A stretch of DNA of 64,000 nt from Reticulitermes speratus (GCA_021186555.1 JAJKFL010000013.1:11401243-11465242); one strand, 5' to 3'; counted from the stretch's first letter, positions 50,363 to 51,609 are shown. Notes: generated from the letters alone by a model not told the origin. Numbers and translations: made by a program.

Positions 50363-50857
50363 AGGGACAGGTGGCGGGCTCTTGTGAGTGCGGTAATGAA
50401 CCTTCGGGTTCCATAAAACGCGGGGAATTTCTTGACTAGCTGACGACCTGCTAGCTTCTCAAGAAGGACTCTGCTCCATGGAGTTAGTTAGTTTATATAT
50501 ATAATATATATATATGGTGACTGGTAACAGACGCATGTCGCAACTTTTCGTTACGAACGCATCAAAACTGGGCGCACCAGCTAACTTGTGGCGCCACAGC
50601 AACTAACCACAGTTACTCACCGCACTTGCCGTGGAATCTGACGGTGACCTCCCGACTGGCAGCACACGCCGCTCGTCTCAACTCGCACTGGTCTTTGTAG
50701 TCGGTCCCGTCACTCCCGCACACAGGACGAGAACCAGCGTGGTCACCGTAGGCCGGACACCGCGTCGGACACTCACAGGTGGCGGAGCGTCCGTCGATCG
50801 AGGCGACACACCGGGCCCCGTACGGACACTTCCTATCACGGCATGGGTCTGTCATTT
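1124..50857 (-). CDS. AGRN: agrin-like proteoglycan gene, 13 internal exons, partial at both ends
   Basis: Whole-locus entry. Exons on the minus strand, in transcript order: 50857-50621, 34692-34477, 33203-32988, 27097-26885, 24996-24902, 13326-13212, 12318-12076, 10910-10515, 8147-7995, 5867-5745, 4159-4022, 2858-2712, 1372-1124. Every internal junction has an AG acceptor and GT donor and joins in frame. All introns are phase 1 except the one between exons 5 and 6, which is phase 0. Domains in order: Kazal x7, lustrin-like cysteine module, CCPDG module, laminin EGF x2, Kazal. Agrin is a secreted basement-membrane proteoglycan, and a Kazal run followed by two laminin EGF repeats and another Kazal is its hallmark. 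No signal peptide, start codon, SEA or laminin G domain is in the window, so both ends are missing. The main alternative is another follistatin-type matrix protein, but the laminin EGF pair followed by a Kazal domain argues for agrin. Confidence 0.85.
1373..2711. other. intron between exons 12 and 13
   Basis: AT-rich, CpG-poor intron. The only repeat recognised is a diverged LINE 3' end near 2485-2652. Nothing else is supported. Confidence 0.6.
2485..2652 (+). mobile_element. LINE 3' fragment, old
   Basis: TAATCTGGCTCAGGATACAG, GAACTTTCAGGTTCCATAAA and TCTCAAGATGGACTCTGCTC. CpG sites of the family have mostly become TG or CA. Confidence 0.65.
2712..2858 (-). CDS. AGRN: agrin-like exon 12: laminin-type EGF repeat 2
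   Basis: A 147-base phase 1-1 exon with a CTATTTTCAG acceptor and GTAAGT donor. It encodes [49 protein letters not shown]. The core [19 protein letters not shown] matches the laminin EGF pattern, with TVC in place of the usual DRC. Two such repeats in a row, after a Kazal run, are diagnostic for the agrin layout. Confidence 0.9.
2859..4021. other. intron between exons 11 and 12
   Basis: Very CpG-poor (about one CG in positions 3001-3600). It holds a 47-bp tandem duplication at 3621-3714 and no gene or mobile element that I can recognise. Confidence 0.6.
3621..3714 (+). repeat. 47-bp tandem duplication
   Basis: CTGAGTAATTTTTATATTTT starts at 3621 and again at 3668; the two units differ at one visible position (AAGG and AGGG). 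Confidence 0.85.
4022..4159 (-). CDS. AGRN: agrin-like exon 11: laminin-type EGF repeat 1
   Basis: A 138-base phase 1-1 exon with a CTCTTGCAG acceptor and GTGAGT donor. It encodes [20 protein letters not shown], then [19 protein letters not shown]. The string [28 protein letters not shown] is textbook laminin EGF, with the CxCxPGxxGxxCDxC signature. The first pair of cysteines of the repeat comes from the end of exon 10. The product is extracellular. Confidence 0.9.
4160..5744. other. intron between exons 10 and 11
   Basis: Contains a GA/G simple repeat near 4719-4741 and a possible very degraded tRNA-like SINE head near 5046-5075 (GTAGCTCAGTCAGTAT). No exon or intact element is seen. Confidence 0.5.
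5745..5867 (-). CDS. AGRN: agrin-like exon 10: short CCPDG cysteine module
   Basis: A 123-base phase 1-1 exon with a TATTGCACAG acceptor and GTAAGT donor. It encodes [19 protein letters not shown], then [22 protein letters not shown]. The motif C-x(4)-YGCCPDG-x(4)-A-x-G-x(4)-GC is seen in extracellular matrix proteins such as papilins. The final Cys cluster leads straight into the first laminin EGF repeat of exon 11, so the end of this exon (CGCNKLG) probably supplies the first cysteines of that repeat. Confidence 0.82.
6207..6331. mobile_element. short foldback element nested in an older one
   Basis: A short copy of the 28.2-kb family: AGATCTGCGCTCTTCT and its complement enclose a small spacer. 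The right tail keeps GTGGTGGAAGCCTGAAATCA but is expanded by an (ATTGT)n run. AATGGAAGCAA at 6196-6206 and 6332-6342 is an 11-bp target duplication. It sits inside an older foldback remnant (6115-6372) whose left arm, on the minus strand, still reads CTGAAGA ahead of a hammerhead-like stem. Confidence 0.65.
7110..7200. mobile_element. one-arm remnant of the 28.2-kb foldback family
   Basis: AATCCCAGAAGAGCGCCGAT followed by ATGGCGGAAGCCTGAAATCA matches the right arm and tail of the 28166-28407 element. A diverged, shortened left part (GAATCTGTGCTC) precedes it. Confidence 0.5.
7995..8147 (-). CDS. AGRN: agrin-like exon 9: lustrin-like cysteine-rich module
   Basis: A 153-base phase 1-1 exon with a TTTGCACAG acceptor and GTAAGA donor. 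It encodes [20 protein letters not shown], then [27 protein letters not shown]. The spacing, C-x-G-x-P near the start, [10 protein letters not shown] and a terminal CC, resembles the lustrin-type cysteine-rich repeat found in many extracellular proteins. This is not a Kazal or EGF module. It sits where an eighth Kazal unit might be expected before the laminin EGF pair. The domain name is from pattern recognition and needs a profile search. Confidence 0.8.
8535..9372 (+). mobile_element. internally deleted LINE: endonuclease start joined to reverse-transcriptase end
   Basis: About 8535-8905 translates in pieces to an APE-type endonuclease region: [13 protein letters not shown], then [47 protein letters not shown]. 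At about 8910 it jumps to the C-terminal region of a non-LTR reverse transcriptase ([16 protein letters not shown], then after a frameshift near 9100 [20 protein letters not shown] and NAVMNLRVP stop). The 3' end has CTCAAGAAGGACTCTGTTCC and a (GTTA)n tail. The polymerase core is missing. Old and non-functional. Confidence 0.78.
9755..9890 (+). mobile_element. SINE B fragment, degraded
   Basis: CAGCCTCCCAGCC, GGGGATCTTCCCCAGGG and CACTCACCTCTACTTAGCAC follow the order of the family body. Confidence 0.4.
10515..10910 (-). CDS. AGRN: agrin-like exon 8: Asn/Ser-rich linker plus Kazal domain K7
   Basis: The longest exon (396 bases, phase 1-1), after a TCTTCCACAG acceptor. The first half is a low-complexity linker rich in Gln, Asn, Ser and Thr, including an Asn-Ser stretch. 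The second half is a Kazal module: [24 protein letters not shown], a glycine run, [21 protein letters not shown] and a final LDLC. The linker has Ser/Thr-rich and N-x-S/T positions suited to glycosylation (inference). The donor is GTGTGG, weaker than the others, but it is the only nearby GT giving phase 1 and a sensible join (LCEG then MKVKPC). A longer exon is possible. Confidence 0.82.
10911..12075. other. intron between exons 7 and 8
   Basis: Holds one arm of a GACGCCGTGT-type foldback near 11560-11640, followed by an antisense LINE 3' fragment at 11690-11905. The rest is unassigned AT-rich DNA. Confidence 0.5.
11690..11905 (-). mobile_element. second LINE family, 3' coding fragment
   Basis: Minus strand encodes [20 protein letters not shown], a motif near the C-terminus of some non-LTR reverse transcriptases, then [13 protein letters not shown] at the 3' end. 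It is the only clear LINE fragment in sense orientation with the gene. Confidence 0.62.
12076..12318 (-). CDS. AGRN: agrin-like exon 7: Kazal domain K6
   Basis: A 243-base phase 1-1 exon with a GTTTTCCAG acceptor and GTATGT donor. It encodes [22 protein letters not shown], the core [22 protein letters not shown] and the end IFYGDC, followed by a short linker REKNVVPA. The core has CASNMVTY instead of CGSDGxTY, so it is diverged at the usual Gly-Ser-Asp turn but keeps the cysteines. The insert GGSTGIHMS before the core is also longer than in its sisters. Confidence 0.88.
13212..13326 (-). CDS. AGRN: agrin-like exon 6: second half of Kazal domain K5
   Basis: A 115-base exon with a CTGCACAG acceptor and GTAAGT donor, phase 0 in and phase 1 out. 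It encodes the Kazal core [24 protein letters not shown] and a closing YKGDC. With exon 5 it forms one complete module. Only this Kazal domain is interrupted by an intron in the window, and that intron is the only phase 0 one. It joins to exon 7 as [11 protein letters not shown]. Confidence 0.88.
14045..14262 (+). repeat. 38-bp minisatellite, five to six diverged units
   Basis: Unit CCCATCAGGTTCACATCAAA plus TGCTTTGGTGAGGCAGGT at 14059, 14097, 14135, 14173 and 14211, with a partial copy before and after. Confidence 0.82.
14620..14935 (+). mobile_element. SINE B variant copy, old
   Basis: GTGGGTACCATGGACTCTTT, GTGGAAAAAGCGGCGAGATC and CACTCACCTACATCTAGTGC match the family body; the head is barely recognisable. 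Confidence 0.5.
15680..15860 (-). mobile_element. SINE B fragment, body only
   Basis: Antisense TTAACCTCGGCACTGGATGG, CACGCCCCGGCCGCTTCACC and ACAGCCGGTCTGGACG. Confidence 0.6.
15985..16150. mobile_element. diverged foldback remnant, GACGCCGTGT family
   Basis: GAGATGTGACGCCGTGTAGT marks the left arm. CTGAAGGTGGTAG and TTTCTCCGAAATGTTGGTAC mark the right arm, followed by ATGACGTCATATACC. Old and incomplete. Confidence 0.45.
17015..17215 (+). repeat. interspersed repeat shared with 61.9 kb
   Basis: GAGTTGTTACATGTGGACAG, (ACGG/ACAG)n, ATCATGAAGCTTACAGTCGC and ACGAACGCGACTAAAAAG match the order of words at 61885-62105. Class unknown. Confidence 0.6.
18100..18285 (-). mobile_element. SINE A copy, body only, abuts another SINE
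   Basis: Reverse-strand body of SINE A (GGCCTAGGCCTCGTCATTTT through GACAGAAATCCATGCCCCC). The tRNA-like head is replaced by the poly-T of the next SINE, so the copy is cut by that insertion. Confidence 0.7.
18286..18578 (-). mobile_element. SINE with the SINE A head but another body; head duplicated
   Basis: Poly-T at 18287-18301 marks the 3' end, followed by a body unlike SINE A (GCCTATCCGGGGTTTTTCCC), then the same tRNA-like head in antisense. The head appears twice in tandem, 18432-18503 and 18504-18576, period 72-73 bp. The mariner starts 11 bases further on. Confidence 0.65.
18589..19921 (+). mobile_element. apparently full-length mariner transposon with intact transposase
   Basis: A 1,333-bp element with inverted termini of about 26 bp (left starts CGAGGGCTGTCCAAAAAGTA; the right end is its complement with one difference) and TA dinucleotides at both borders (18587-18588 and 19922-19923), the target-site signature of Tc1/mariner elements. 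It encloses one long open reading frame. It landed beside tRNA-derived SINE sequence, in antisense to the agrin-like gene. A (TA)n run at about 19926-19961 follows the right end. Confidence 0.93.
18794..19849 (+). CDS. mariner transposase, DD34D, 351 aa, apparently intact
   Basis: Cut-and-paste DNA transposase of the mariner family. The length (351 aa) is normal for the family and no stop or frameshift is visible. The N-terminal half holds the paired helix-turn-helix DNA-binding region, including [17 protein letters not shown] and an [17 protein letters not shown] recognition helix. A linker carries [10 protein letters not shown], the counterpart of the mariner WVPHEL motif. The catalytic triad is visible: Asp in [11 protein letters not shown], Asp in LHHDNAPAH and Asp in [13 protein letters not shown], with 34 residues between the second and third, which is DD34D. 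The C-terminus ends with SQGAYFEGD, typical of the family. The start at 18794 ([14 protein letters not shown]) matches mariner N-termini. Intactness suggests recent arrival; whether it is active cannot be judged from sequence alone. Confidence 0.95.
   Translation: MTECLEQRYCIKFCQKLGDTQTETIRKIQQAFGDDAMGVTQIKEWFNRFKDGRMSADSDQRSGRPSTSRNADVIDKVRTLIMEDRRLTVREIADEVGISRGSANTIFTEDVGMRRVAAKFVPKLLSPEQQQLRLEVAQDMLECANRDPEFLKTVITGDESWVYGYDPETKVQSSQWKHPTSPRPKKARHVRSNVKVILTVFFDYRGVVHHEYAPLGQTVNKEYYQEVLRHLRDAVRRKRPELWDARNWQLHHDNAPAHSSHLIQGFLAKHGIPQVHQAPYSPDMAPCDFWLFPRLKTQLKGARFDSREDIIQNATAQLHTIPKQAFQNCFQRWKDRWAKCVESQGAYFEGD
19926..19961 (+). repeat. (TA)n microsatellite beside the mariner
   Basis: About 17 TA units starting five bases past the right terminus of the mariner. 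Confidence 0.85.
20078..20265. mobile_element. probable pogo/Tigger-like DNA transposon remnant
   Basis: AACCGGTTATAATGACATCG near the left and the inverted relative GACGTTATAACCGAGTTCTA near the right enclose about 190 bp. GGTTATAACGAC-type ends are a familiar look of pogo/Tigger-class elements in arthropods. No transposase remains, so the assignment is tentative. Confidence 0.4.
21340..21530. mobile_element. foldback element, GACGCCGTGT family
   Basis: The termini TGGGATATGACGCCGTGTAC and CACACGGCGTCACATCTC are inverted. An asymmetric tail of about 43 nt follows the right terminus, with TTACCGCAGCGAG and ACCTAAAATCT in common with the copy at 36.5 kb. Related copies lie near 30248-30450, 36536-36770 and 15985-16130. 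Confidence 0.55.
21634..21678 (-). ncRNA. solitary hammerhead ribozyme motif
   Basis: Minus strand: CTCC-CTGAAGA, stem II GGCG/CGCC, GAAAC, ACATGTA, GGAA; stem I has three pairs. No inverted partner was found within the next few hundred bases, so it is probably a one-arm remnant. Confidence 0.62.
21888..21950 (+). repeat. 21-bp tandem repeat, three units
   Basis: GTGTACAAACATCTATTATT plus one base, three times, the last diverged. Confidence 0.8.
22150..22190 (-). ncRNA. hammerhead ribozyme motif, left arm of F1
   Basis: Read on the minus strand: stem I CCCC/GGGG, core CTGAGGA, stem II GGCTCA/TGAGCC with a short loop, core GAAAC, then ACATGTC. The cleavage triplet would be GTC, the commonest hammerhead site. 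Stem III is only the self-complementary ACATGT, as in minimal hammerheads of Penelope-like elements, which are thought to act as dimers. Self-cleavage is not shown by sequence alone. Confidence 0.75.
22855..22896 (+). ncRNA. hammerhead ribozyme motif, right arm of F1
   Basis: The mirror copy of the left-arm motif: CTGAGGA, stem II GGCTCA/TGAGTC (one G-U pair), GAAACATGTC. Stem I is shortened by one changed base (CCCA against GGGG), so this arm may be weaker than its partner. Confidence 0.7.
24902..24996 (-). CDS. AGRN: agrin-like exon 5: first half of Kazal domain K5
   Basis: A 95-base exon with a CCATTGCAG acceptor and GTAAGT donor. It enters in phase 1 and leaves in phase 0. It encodes only the EGF-like first half of a follistatin module: [25 protein letters not shown]. 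The Kazal core is supplied by the next exon, about 11.6 kb further along the transcript. The fit rests on the phase match and on the amino-acid continuity PEACVE then [10 protein letters not shown], which reproduces the spacing in the unsplit copies. Confidence 0.85.
25816..25861 (-). ncRNA. hammerhead ribozyme motif, left arm of F2
   Basis: Minus strand: stem I ACCTCC/GGAGGT, core CTGAAGA, stem II opening GG/CC with mismatches further up, GAAAC and ACATGTA. The core is intact but stem II is partly degraded. Confidence 0.65.
25963..26008 (+). ncRNA. hammerhead ribozyme motif, right arm of F2
   Basis: Stem I ACCTC/GAGGT, core CTGAAGA, stem II GGCC/GGCC, core GAAAC, dimer-type stem III ACATGT and GTA at the expected cleavage position. 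All core positions are present, making it one of the better motifs here. Confidence 0.75.
26230..26492 (+). mobile_element. SINE B variant copy
   Basis: Body TAGACCGGCTCCGAGACTCA, GGCCGGGGCGTGAAGC and end TACGCCTTCATGACATG. The head is weak. Confidence 0.6.
26536..26756 (+). mobile_element. possible fourth tRNA-derived SINE
   Basis: B-box-like GGGTTCGATCCCGGGTCATT, then GGACAAGTTGCACTGGGACA and an A-rich end. The same body words occur near 54535-54680. No border evidence was found. Confidence 0.45.
26885..27097 (-). CDS. AGRN: agrin-like exon 4: Kazal domain K4
   Basis: A 213-base phase 1-1 exon with a TTTCCGCAG acceptor and GTAAGT donor. It encodes [53 protein letters not shown] and a final YKGLC. 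It is a complete Kazal/follistatin module with the usual cysteine spacing. The next residue, Asn, is formed across the splice junction. The exon is GC-rich and CpG-rich compared with the exons below 15 kb, in line with the base-composition change described in the findings. Confidence 0.9.
27512..27995 (+). mobile_element. SINE B variant copy, possibly interrupted
   Basis: Head AACAGCTCAGTCGGTATTGT at the left. B box GGGGTTCGAATCC and body CGTCCAGAAAGGCTTGGTGC start only about 300 bases later and end at TTCATGGCGTGGACAGGGAC. The middle is unrelated sequence, so an insertion or two partial copies are possible. Confidence 0.55.
28166..28407. mobile_element. foldback element with 35-nt tail, second family
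   Basis: Arms TCTGCGCTCTTCTGGGATGT (from 28166) and its complement ending at 28372. A 35-nt tail at 28373-28407 includes GCGGCGGAAGCCTGAAATCA. Flanking TAAACTCCGGGA (28154-28165) and TAAATTCCGGGA (28408-28419) form a 12-bp target duplication with one difference. The inner arms carry CCCGAAAC/TTCGGG motifs reminiscent of the hammerhead arms, but the CTGANGA part is not preserved. Confidence 0.72.
28555..28888 (+). mobile_element. LINE 3' fragment, same family as 8.5 kb
   Basis: From ACTATTCGGGTGACCAAATA to CTCAAGAAGGACTCTGCTCC and a GGTTAGTTAG tail. 5' truncated, frames broken. Confidence 0.75.
29575..29815. mobile_element. foldback element F3 with hammerhead-like arms
   Basis: Inverted arms around about 29690, with complementary TTCTTCTTGTA/ACAAGAAGAAAG and CGTTTCGGCTTTT/AAAAAGCCGAAAC. 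The right arm has a good hammerhead core, while the left arm core is mutated (CTGACAA). No target duplication was identified. Confidence 0.6.
29753..29795 (+). ncRNA. hammerhead ribozyme motif, right arm of F3
   Basis: Core CTGATGA, stem II CTTTT/AAAAG, GAAAC, ACATGTA, with stem I TTGT/GCAA. The stem II sequence differs wholly from F1, F2 and F4 yet still pairs. Confidence 0.68.
29977..30175 (+). repeat. 24-bp minisatellite, eight units, with 72-bp higher order
   Basis: Unit GGCAGGTTCCCATTAAAAAG plus four bases, eight full copies and a partial ninth. Units 1-3 (AAC, GAC and CCGTT variants) are repeated exactly as units 4-6, so a three-unit block was duplicated. The period is a multiple of three and several frames stay open, which explains the repetitive peptides on both strands; nothing suggests they are translated. 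Confidence 0.92.
30248..30450. mobile_element. foldback element, GACGCCGTGT family
   Basis: CATGACGCCGTACAGTTTG at the left and CAAACTACACGGTGTCATAT at the right are inverted. Inside the right arm, TGAAGATGAAGG and TTCCTCCGAAACGTCGGTAA have hammerhead-like layout with stem II GAAGG/CCTCC containing one mismatch. Confidence 0.55.
31154..31202 (+). repeat. (GTAT)n microsatellite
   Basis: About twelve GTAT-like units, next to the target site of the SINE B at 31.2 kb. Confidence 0.85.
31208..31495 (-). mobile_element. SINE B copy with 9-bp target duplication
   Basis: Antisense full-length copy: AAGGCAAAG tail complement, TTTAACCTCGGCGCTAGATG body, B box complement GGGATTCGATCCCC and head ending GCTATCCCGGCCC. 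ATGTTCAAG is present at 31199-31207 and 31496-31504. It lies directly beside a (GTAT)n microsatellite. Confidence 0.84.
31640..31935 (+). mobile_element. LINE 3' fragment, same family
   Basis: GTTTTGGTGGGGAGACCTGA, AACCTTCGGGTTCCATAAAC and CTCAAGAAGGACTCTGCTCC, ending in (AGTT)n. 5' truncated. Confidence 0.78.
32160..32522 (+). mobile_element. LINE 3' fragment, same family
   Basis: CACCAGATATTATTCGGGTG through AACCGTCGGGTTCCATGAAA to AGAAGGACTCTGTTCCATGG. 5' truncated. Confidence 0.75.
32988..33203 (-). CDS. AGRN: agrin-like exon 3: Kazal domain K3
   Basis: A 216-base phase 1-1 exon between an ATCTTACAG acceptor and a GTAAGA donor. It encodes [30 protein letters not shown] and the Kazal core [21 protein letters not shown], ending KHTGSC. 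The core carries SLC where the others have NEC, a conservative variation in this domain. It has the same length as exon 2, and the two are only about 1.3 kb apart, which suggests an ancient tandem exon duplication (inference). It joins to exon 4 as TGSC-D-GMGPC. Confidence 0.9.
33682..33967 (-). mobile_element. SINE C copy with perfect 13-bp target duplication
   Basis: A third tRNA-derived family. Minus strand: head GCGGTGGCGCAGTTGGTTGA, B box GGGTTCGATTCCCG, and a (TTACC)n-type end. GGACCACTCTGTA is at 33669-33681 and again at 33968-33980. Confidence 0.87.
34223..34262 (+). ncRNA. solitary hammerhead-like motif
   Basis: GGC-CTGAAGA, stem II ACCA/TGGT, GAAAC, ACGTT, GCC. Stem I would be GGC/GCC. 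No matching inverted arm is seen nearby, so it may be a single terminal-repeat remnant of the foldback family. It lies about 200 bases from the end of exon 2, in the intron after it. Confidence 0.55.
34477..34692 (-). CDS. AGRN: agrin-like exon 2: Kazal domain K2
   Basis: A 216-base phase 1-1 exon with a TTTTCCAG acceptor and GTGAGG donor. It encodes a complete Kazal/follistatin module: DPCENVSC opening, [11 protein letters not shown], the CGDTC turn, then the core [19 protein letters not shown] and AC, ending RGKCSS. All cysteines expected of the module are present and there is no stop or frameshift. The [12 protein letters not shown] signature is the most consensus-like of the series. It joins in frame to K3 to give KCSSG then GNPC. 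In agrin these modules form the rod-like N-terminal half; in isolated inhibitors the same fold blocks serine proteases, but inhibitory activity cannot be inferred here. Confidence 0.9.
34838..35030 (-). mobile_element. SINE C fragment, head missing
   Basis: Antisense body shared with the 33.7-kb copy: GGACAGGCCCTGAGGGCCCC, GAAGGTGGTAAGGTTGTCAG, GGCTGAGTCGACCCCAGGGC. It lies just upstream of exon 2 in transcript terms. Confidence 0.75.
35585..35835 (+). mobile_element. SINE B variant copy
   Basis: B box GGAGTTCGAATACC, body CGTCCAGACCGGTTCTGGGG, end TATACGCCTTCATGGCGTAG. Confidence 0.65.
35961..36222 (+). mobile_element. SINE A copy, full length
   Basis: A box region TGGCCGCGCGGCCCGAGGCG, B box GGGTTCGAATCCC, the body with GGGCATGGGTGTCTGTC, and an oligo-A end. 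About 262 bp. Confidence 0.82.
36536..36770. mobile_element. foldback element, GACGCCGTGT family
   Basis: GTGGGATGTGACGCTTTGTA and ACGACACGGCTTCACATCCC are inverted ends. The right arm includes TTGAAGATGTTCCGTCGAAA followed by CGTCGGTAATCACC. The tail has CAATACCGCTGTGAGAACCT, shared in part with the 21.3-kb copy. Confidence 0.55.
37680..38360 (+). mobile_element. third LINE-like fragment split by a SINE B
   Basis: Left part encodes [17 protein letters not shown] sequence and the right part continues with [19 protein letters not shown] and [12 protein letters not shown], typical of reverse-transcriptase C-termini. The SINE B at 37852-38124 interrupts it. Confidence 0.6.
37852..38124 (-). mobile_element. 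SINE B copy inserted in a LINE fragment
   Basis: Antisense copy with body CCCATTGTACAGGAGGCTAA and a degraded head. CTCTAACAGCCGAAA (37834-37848) and CTCTAACATCCGAAA (38125-38139) look like an imperfect target duplication within the surrounding LINE remnant. Confidence 0.72.
39692..39845 (+). repeat. 22-bp minisatellite, seven units
   Basis: Unit AAAGGTGTGCTGCCAACATC plus AT. Units mostly alternate between CCAAAATCAT and ACCAACATCAT types, hinting at a 44-bp dimer. Confidence 0.9.
40486..40777 (+). mobile_element. SINE B copy, full length
   Basis: A second tRNA-derived family. Head GATAGCTCAGTCGGTATAGC and B box GATCGAATCCC, then a body with CCAGACCGGCCCTGGGGCCC and TTCATGGCCTG, ending in (TTACCT)n. 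About 292 bp; a good reference copy for the family in this window. Confidence 0.83.
41249..41506 (-). mobile_element. SINE A copy, full length
   Basis: Antisense copy with poly-T at 41249-41258, body, B box complement GGGATTCGAACCC and head ending in GGCCACTGGGATCGGC. One of the least diverged copies. Confidence 0.83.
42085..42343 (+). mobile_element. SINE A copy with 12-bp target duplication
   Basis: Head GATCCCAGTGGCCGTGCGGT, B box GGGTTCGAATCCC, a body and a short A tail. AATATTAAACCG occurs at 42076-42087 and again at 42344-42355, a target-site duplication that fixes the element borders to within a few bases. Confidence 0.87.
43575..44040 (-). mobile_element. SINE B variant copy split by another SINE B
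   Basis: The outer copy is visible at 43575-43652 (body end) and 43882-44040 (rest of body and head complement, TCTCGAACCTGATTATCTCG). A younger SINE B lies between them. Confidence 0.65.
43653..43881 (-). mobile_element. SINE B copy nested in SINE B, 3' truncated
   Basis: Antisense copy, with head complement GAGTCGCTATACCGACTGAG, close in sequence to the 31.2-kb copy but lacking the tail. GAATGAGTT stands at 43644-43652 and 43882-43890. A truncated tail with a direct repeat could mean insertion or template exchange. Confidence 0.7.
44669..44709 (+). other. G-rich tract with G-quadruplex potential
   Basis: Eight runs of two to four G separated by one or two bases (GGGG, GGG, GGGG, GGGG, GGG, GGGG, GGG). 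On the + strand this fits quadruplex-forming sequence. It is intronic, with no gene element attached. Confidence 0.5.
44940..45248 (+). mobile_element. LINE 3' fragment, same family, diverged
   Basis: AAATTTTGGTAGCGAAACCT, CATCTGGCTCAGGACTGGGA, AACCTTCGGGTTTCATAAC and a GAGATTCTGCTCGGTGCAGT end. Confidence 0.7.
45792..46347 (-). mobile_element. internally deleted mariner-superfamily transposon with residual transposase end
   Basis: A 556-bp element bounded by TA dinucleotides (45790-45791 and 46348-46349). The inverted termini are about 45 bp: CAGGGTGATTCA begins each end and both carry GGGAGGTGATAGT. The minus strand between them keeps the C-terminal part of a DDE transposase ([20 protein letters not shown] at about 46100-46220), including the last catalytic Asp region. 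Most of the transposase is gone, so this is a non-autonomous deletion derivative. It is a different lineage from the intact mariner at 18.6 kb. Confidence 0.85.
46869..46910 (-). ncRNA. hammerhead ribozyme motif, left arm of F4
   Basis: Minus strand: stem I GCCC/GGGC, core CTGAAGA, stem II GGTCAC/GTGACC, core GAAAC, self-complementary ACGTACGT as stem III, with GTA before stem I. All core positions fit. Confidence 0.77.
47137..47178 (+). ncRNA. hammerhead ribozyme motif, right arm of F4
   Basis: An exact mirror of the left-arm motif, transcribed from the + strand: GCCC, CTGAAGA, GGTCAC/GTGACC, GAAAC, ACGTACGT, GGGC. Because both arms are intact, transcription from either side would give a hammerhead. 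Confidence 0.77.
47600..47735 (+). mobile_element. LINE 3' fragment, old
   Basis: GTGAACACGGTAATAAAACT, AAAATGTGGGGAATGTCTCG, GGATTCTGCTTCAGGGAATT. Confidence 0.5.
48545..48730 (-). mobile_element. SINE B fragment, body only
   Basis: Antisense CCCTGTCCATGCCATGAGGG, TTAACCTCGGCACTTGATTG, GGGCCCCATAGCC, with an internal G run. Confidence 0.6.
49423..49450 (+). repeat. (ATT)n microsatellite
   Basis: Nine or so ATT units; it accounts for an isoleucine/asparagine run in conceptual translations. Confidence 0.85.
49727..49985 (+). mobile_element. SINE B variant copy
   Basis: Head ACAGCTCAGTTCGTATAGTG, weak B box GTTCAAATTCC, body CTCCAGACCGGC and end CCTTCATGGCGTCGTCAGGG. A diverged subfamily. 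Confidence 0.7.
50080..50521. mobile_element. foldback element F5 interrupted by a LINE tail
   Basis: GTCACCATATATATA at the left is complemented by TATATATATGGTGAC at the right. Inside, CCAACAA/TTGTTGG and the hammerhead-like arms also pair. A LINE 3' end (50360-50494) sits in the TA run of the right arm. Both hammerhead cores are damaged: GACAC for GAAAC on the left and CTAAGTT for CTGAAGA on the right. Confidence 0.65.
50360..50494 (+). mobile_element. LINE 3' end inserted in the TA run of foldback F5
   Basis: GATAGGGACAGGTGGCGGGC, AACCTTCGGGTTCCATAAAA and CTCAAGAAGGACTCTGCTCC with a short GTTA tail. Only about 135 bases, with TA-rich sequence on both sides. Confidence 0.78.
50621..50857 (-). 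CDS. AGRN: agrin-like exon 1 of window: Kazal domain K1
   Basis: The most upstream exon supported. It begins after a CCCCGCAG acceptor in phase 1 and ends at a GTGAGT donor in phase 1. It encodes a full follistatin/Kazal module: an EGF-like opening (DPCRDRKC, then CPYGARC and CECPTRC) and a Kazal core ([21 protein letters not shown]) closing at FHGKC. The loop before the core ([15 protein letters not shown]) is longer than in the other copies. The closing Cys joins directly to DPC of the next exon, the tight spacing seen between tandem agrin repeats. The intron after it is about 16 kb, the longest in the window. The reading frame stays open 5' of the acceptor for some distance, but the acceptor and the phase agreement favour the exon limit given. 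Confidence 0.87.
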
Positions 50858-51567
50858 CTGCGGGGAAGATGTAGCAACATGTGCTCAGTTGGCATAGTAA
50901 CACCACAAGAGCGACTCCACGCTTCATTTCGACAGTATTTCGTTCGAGTTTCATTGTGTCATTATAGAAACACATCTAGCCACGTGTCTGGCATTACAAC
51001 TTCATGTCCATCATCACGGTCATTAGATTACATTACTACATGTCTTAGAACTCCGATAGGAATTACTTAACTGTCACCACAGAAGAAATAAAAATAATAT
51101 CTATTATCACATTTTCATTGTTTTGCTGAATATTTCACTATCGATATCAGAGAACAAATTTTAAACAACGAGATCCCAGTTTAGATGCTTAAACAACTGA
51201 TTTTTTAAACAAAAAATCACTCACATAAAAGTCACAAGAATTGTTGACGATAACCTGTTTCCTCGTTAATACACACGCAGGGCACAGTGACGTTATTTTG
51301 TTTCTGCGGTCAGAATGATAAACAATAACACGTTGATTTTATGACAATATAGCAGTACGTCATAAATTCAAAGGTCTGATACACATTACGAGTTGCATGT
51401 ATAATCACTTGTTTAGCGTCTATTGTTACGTCAAGGGTGTAACTTCGTTAAGCACTGCCTGGTATAATACAACTGGCACTTGCAACTTTGCATCGGTAAT
51501 GACTAAACAGAACAATACAGAGTTGTCAGCTAAAACAATGGAAAGTTAAACAAAATTTACTTCTTAC

Positions 51568-51609
51568 CGCAACTGTCTTTATTAAGACGGCGTTGTTCGC
51601 ATTCATTCA
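51568..51609 (-). pseudogene. candidate relic or micro-exon of a Kazal domain end
   Basis: Minus strand: an AG at 51611-51610, then 42 bases in phase 1-1 encoding NECEQRRLNKDSC, then GTAAGA. NECE-x-R and a terminal DSC next to a phase 1 donor copy the end of the Kazal core (compare [10 protein letters not shown] and GDC in exon 6), but the middle with its Cys is missing. Spliced to exon 1 it would read DSC-E-MTDPC, the spacing seen at other domain joints. The frame also stays open further 5', so the exon could be longer. A decayed exon is the likeliest reading; chance is possible. Confidence 0.4.

Larger units (their letters stand above)
34693..50620. other. 16-kb intron between exons 1 and 2
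   Basis: The longest intron. It holds at least five SINE copies with clear borders, a LINE fragment split by a SINE (37680-38360), a 22-bp minisatellite (39692-39845), a deleted DDE transposon (45792-46347), a near-perfect hammerhead palindrome (46811-47269) and another foldback interrupted by a LINE tail (50080-50521). Positions 38360-39690, 39850-40480 and 42360-43570 show no recognisable feature. Confidence 0.6.
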
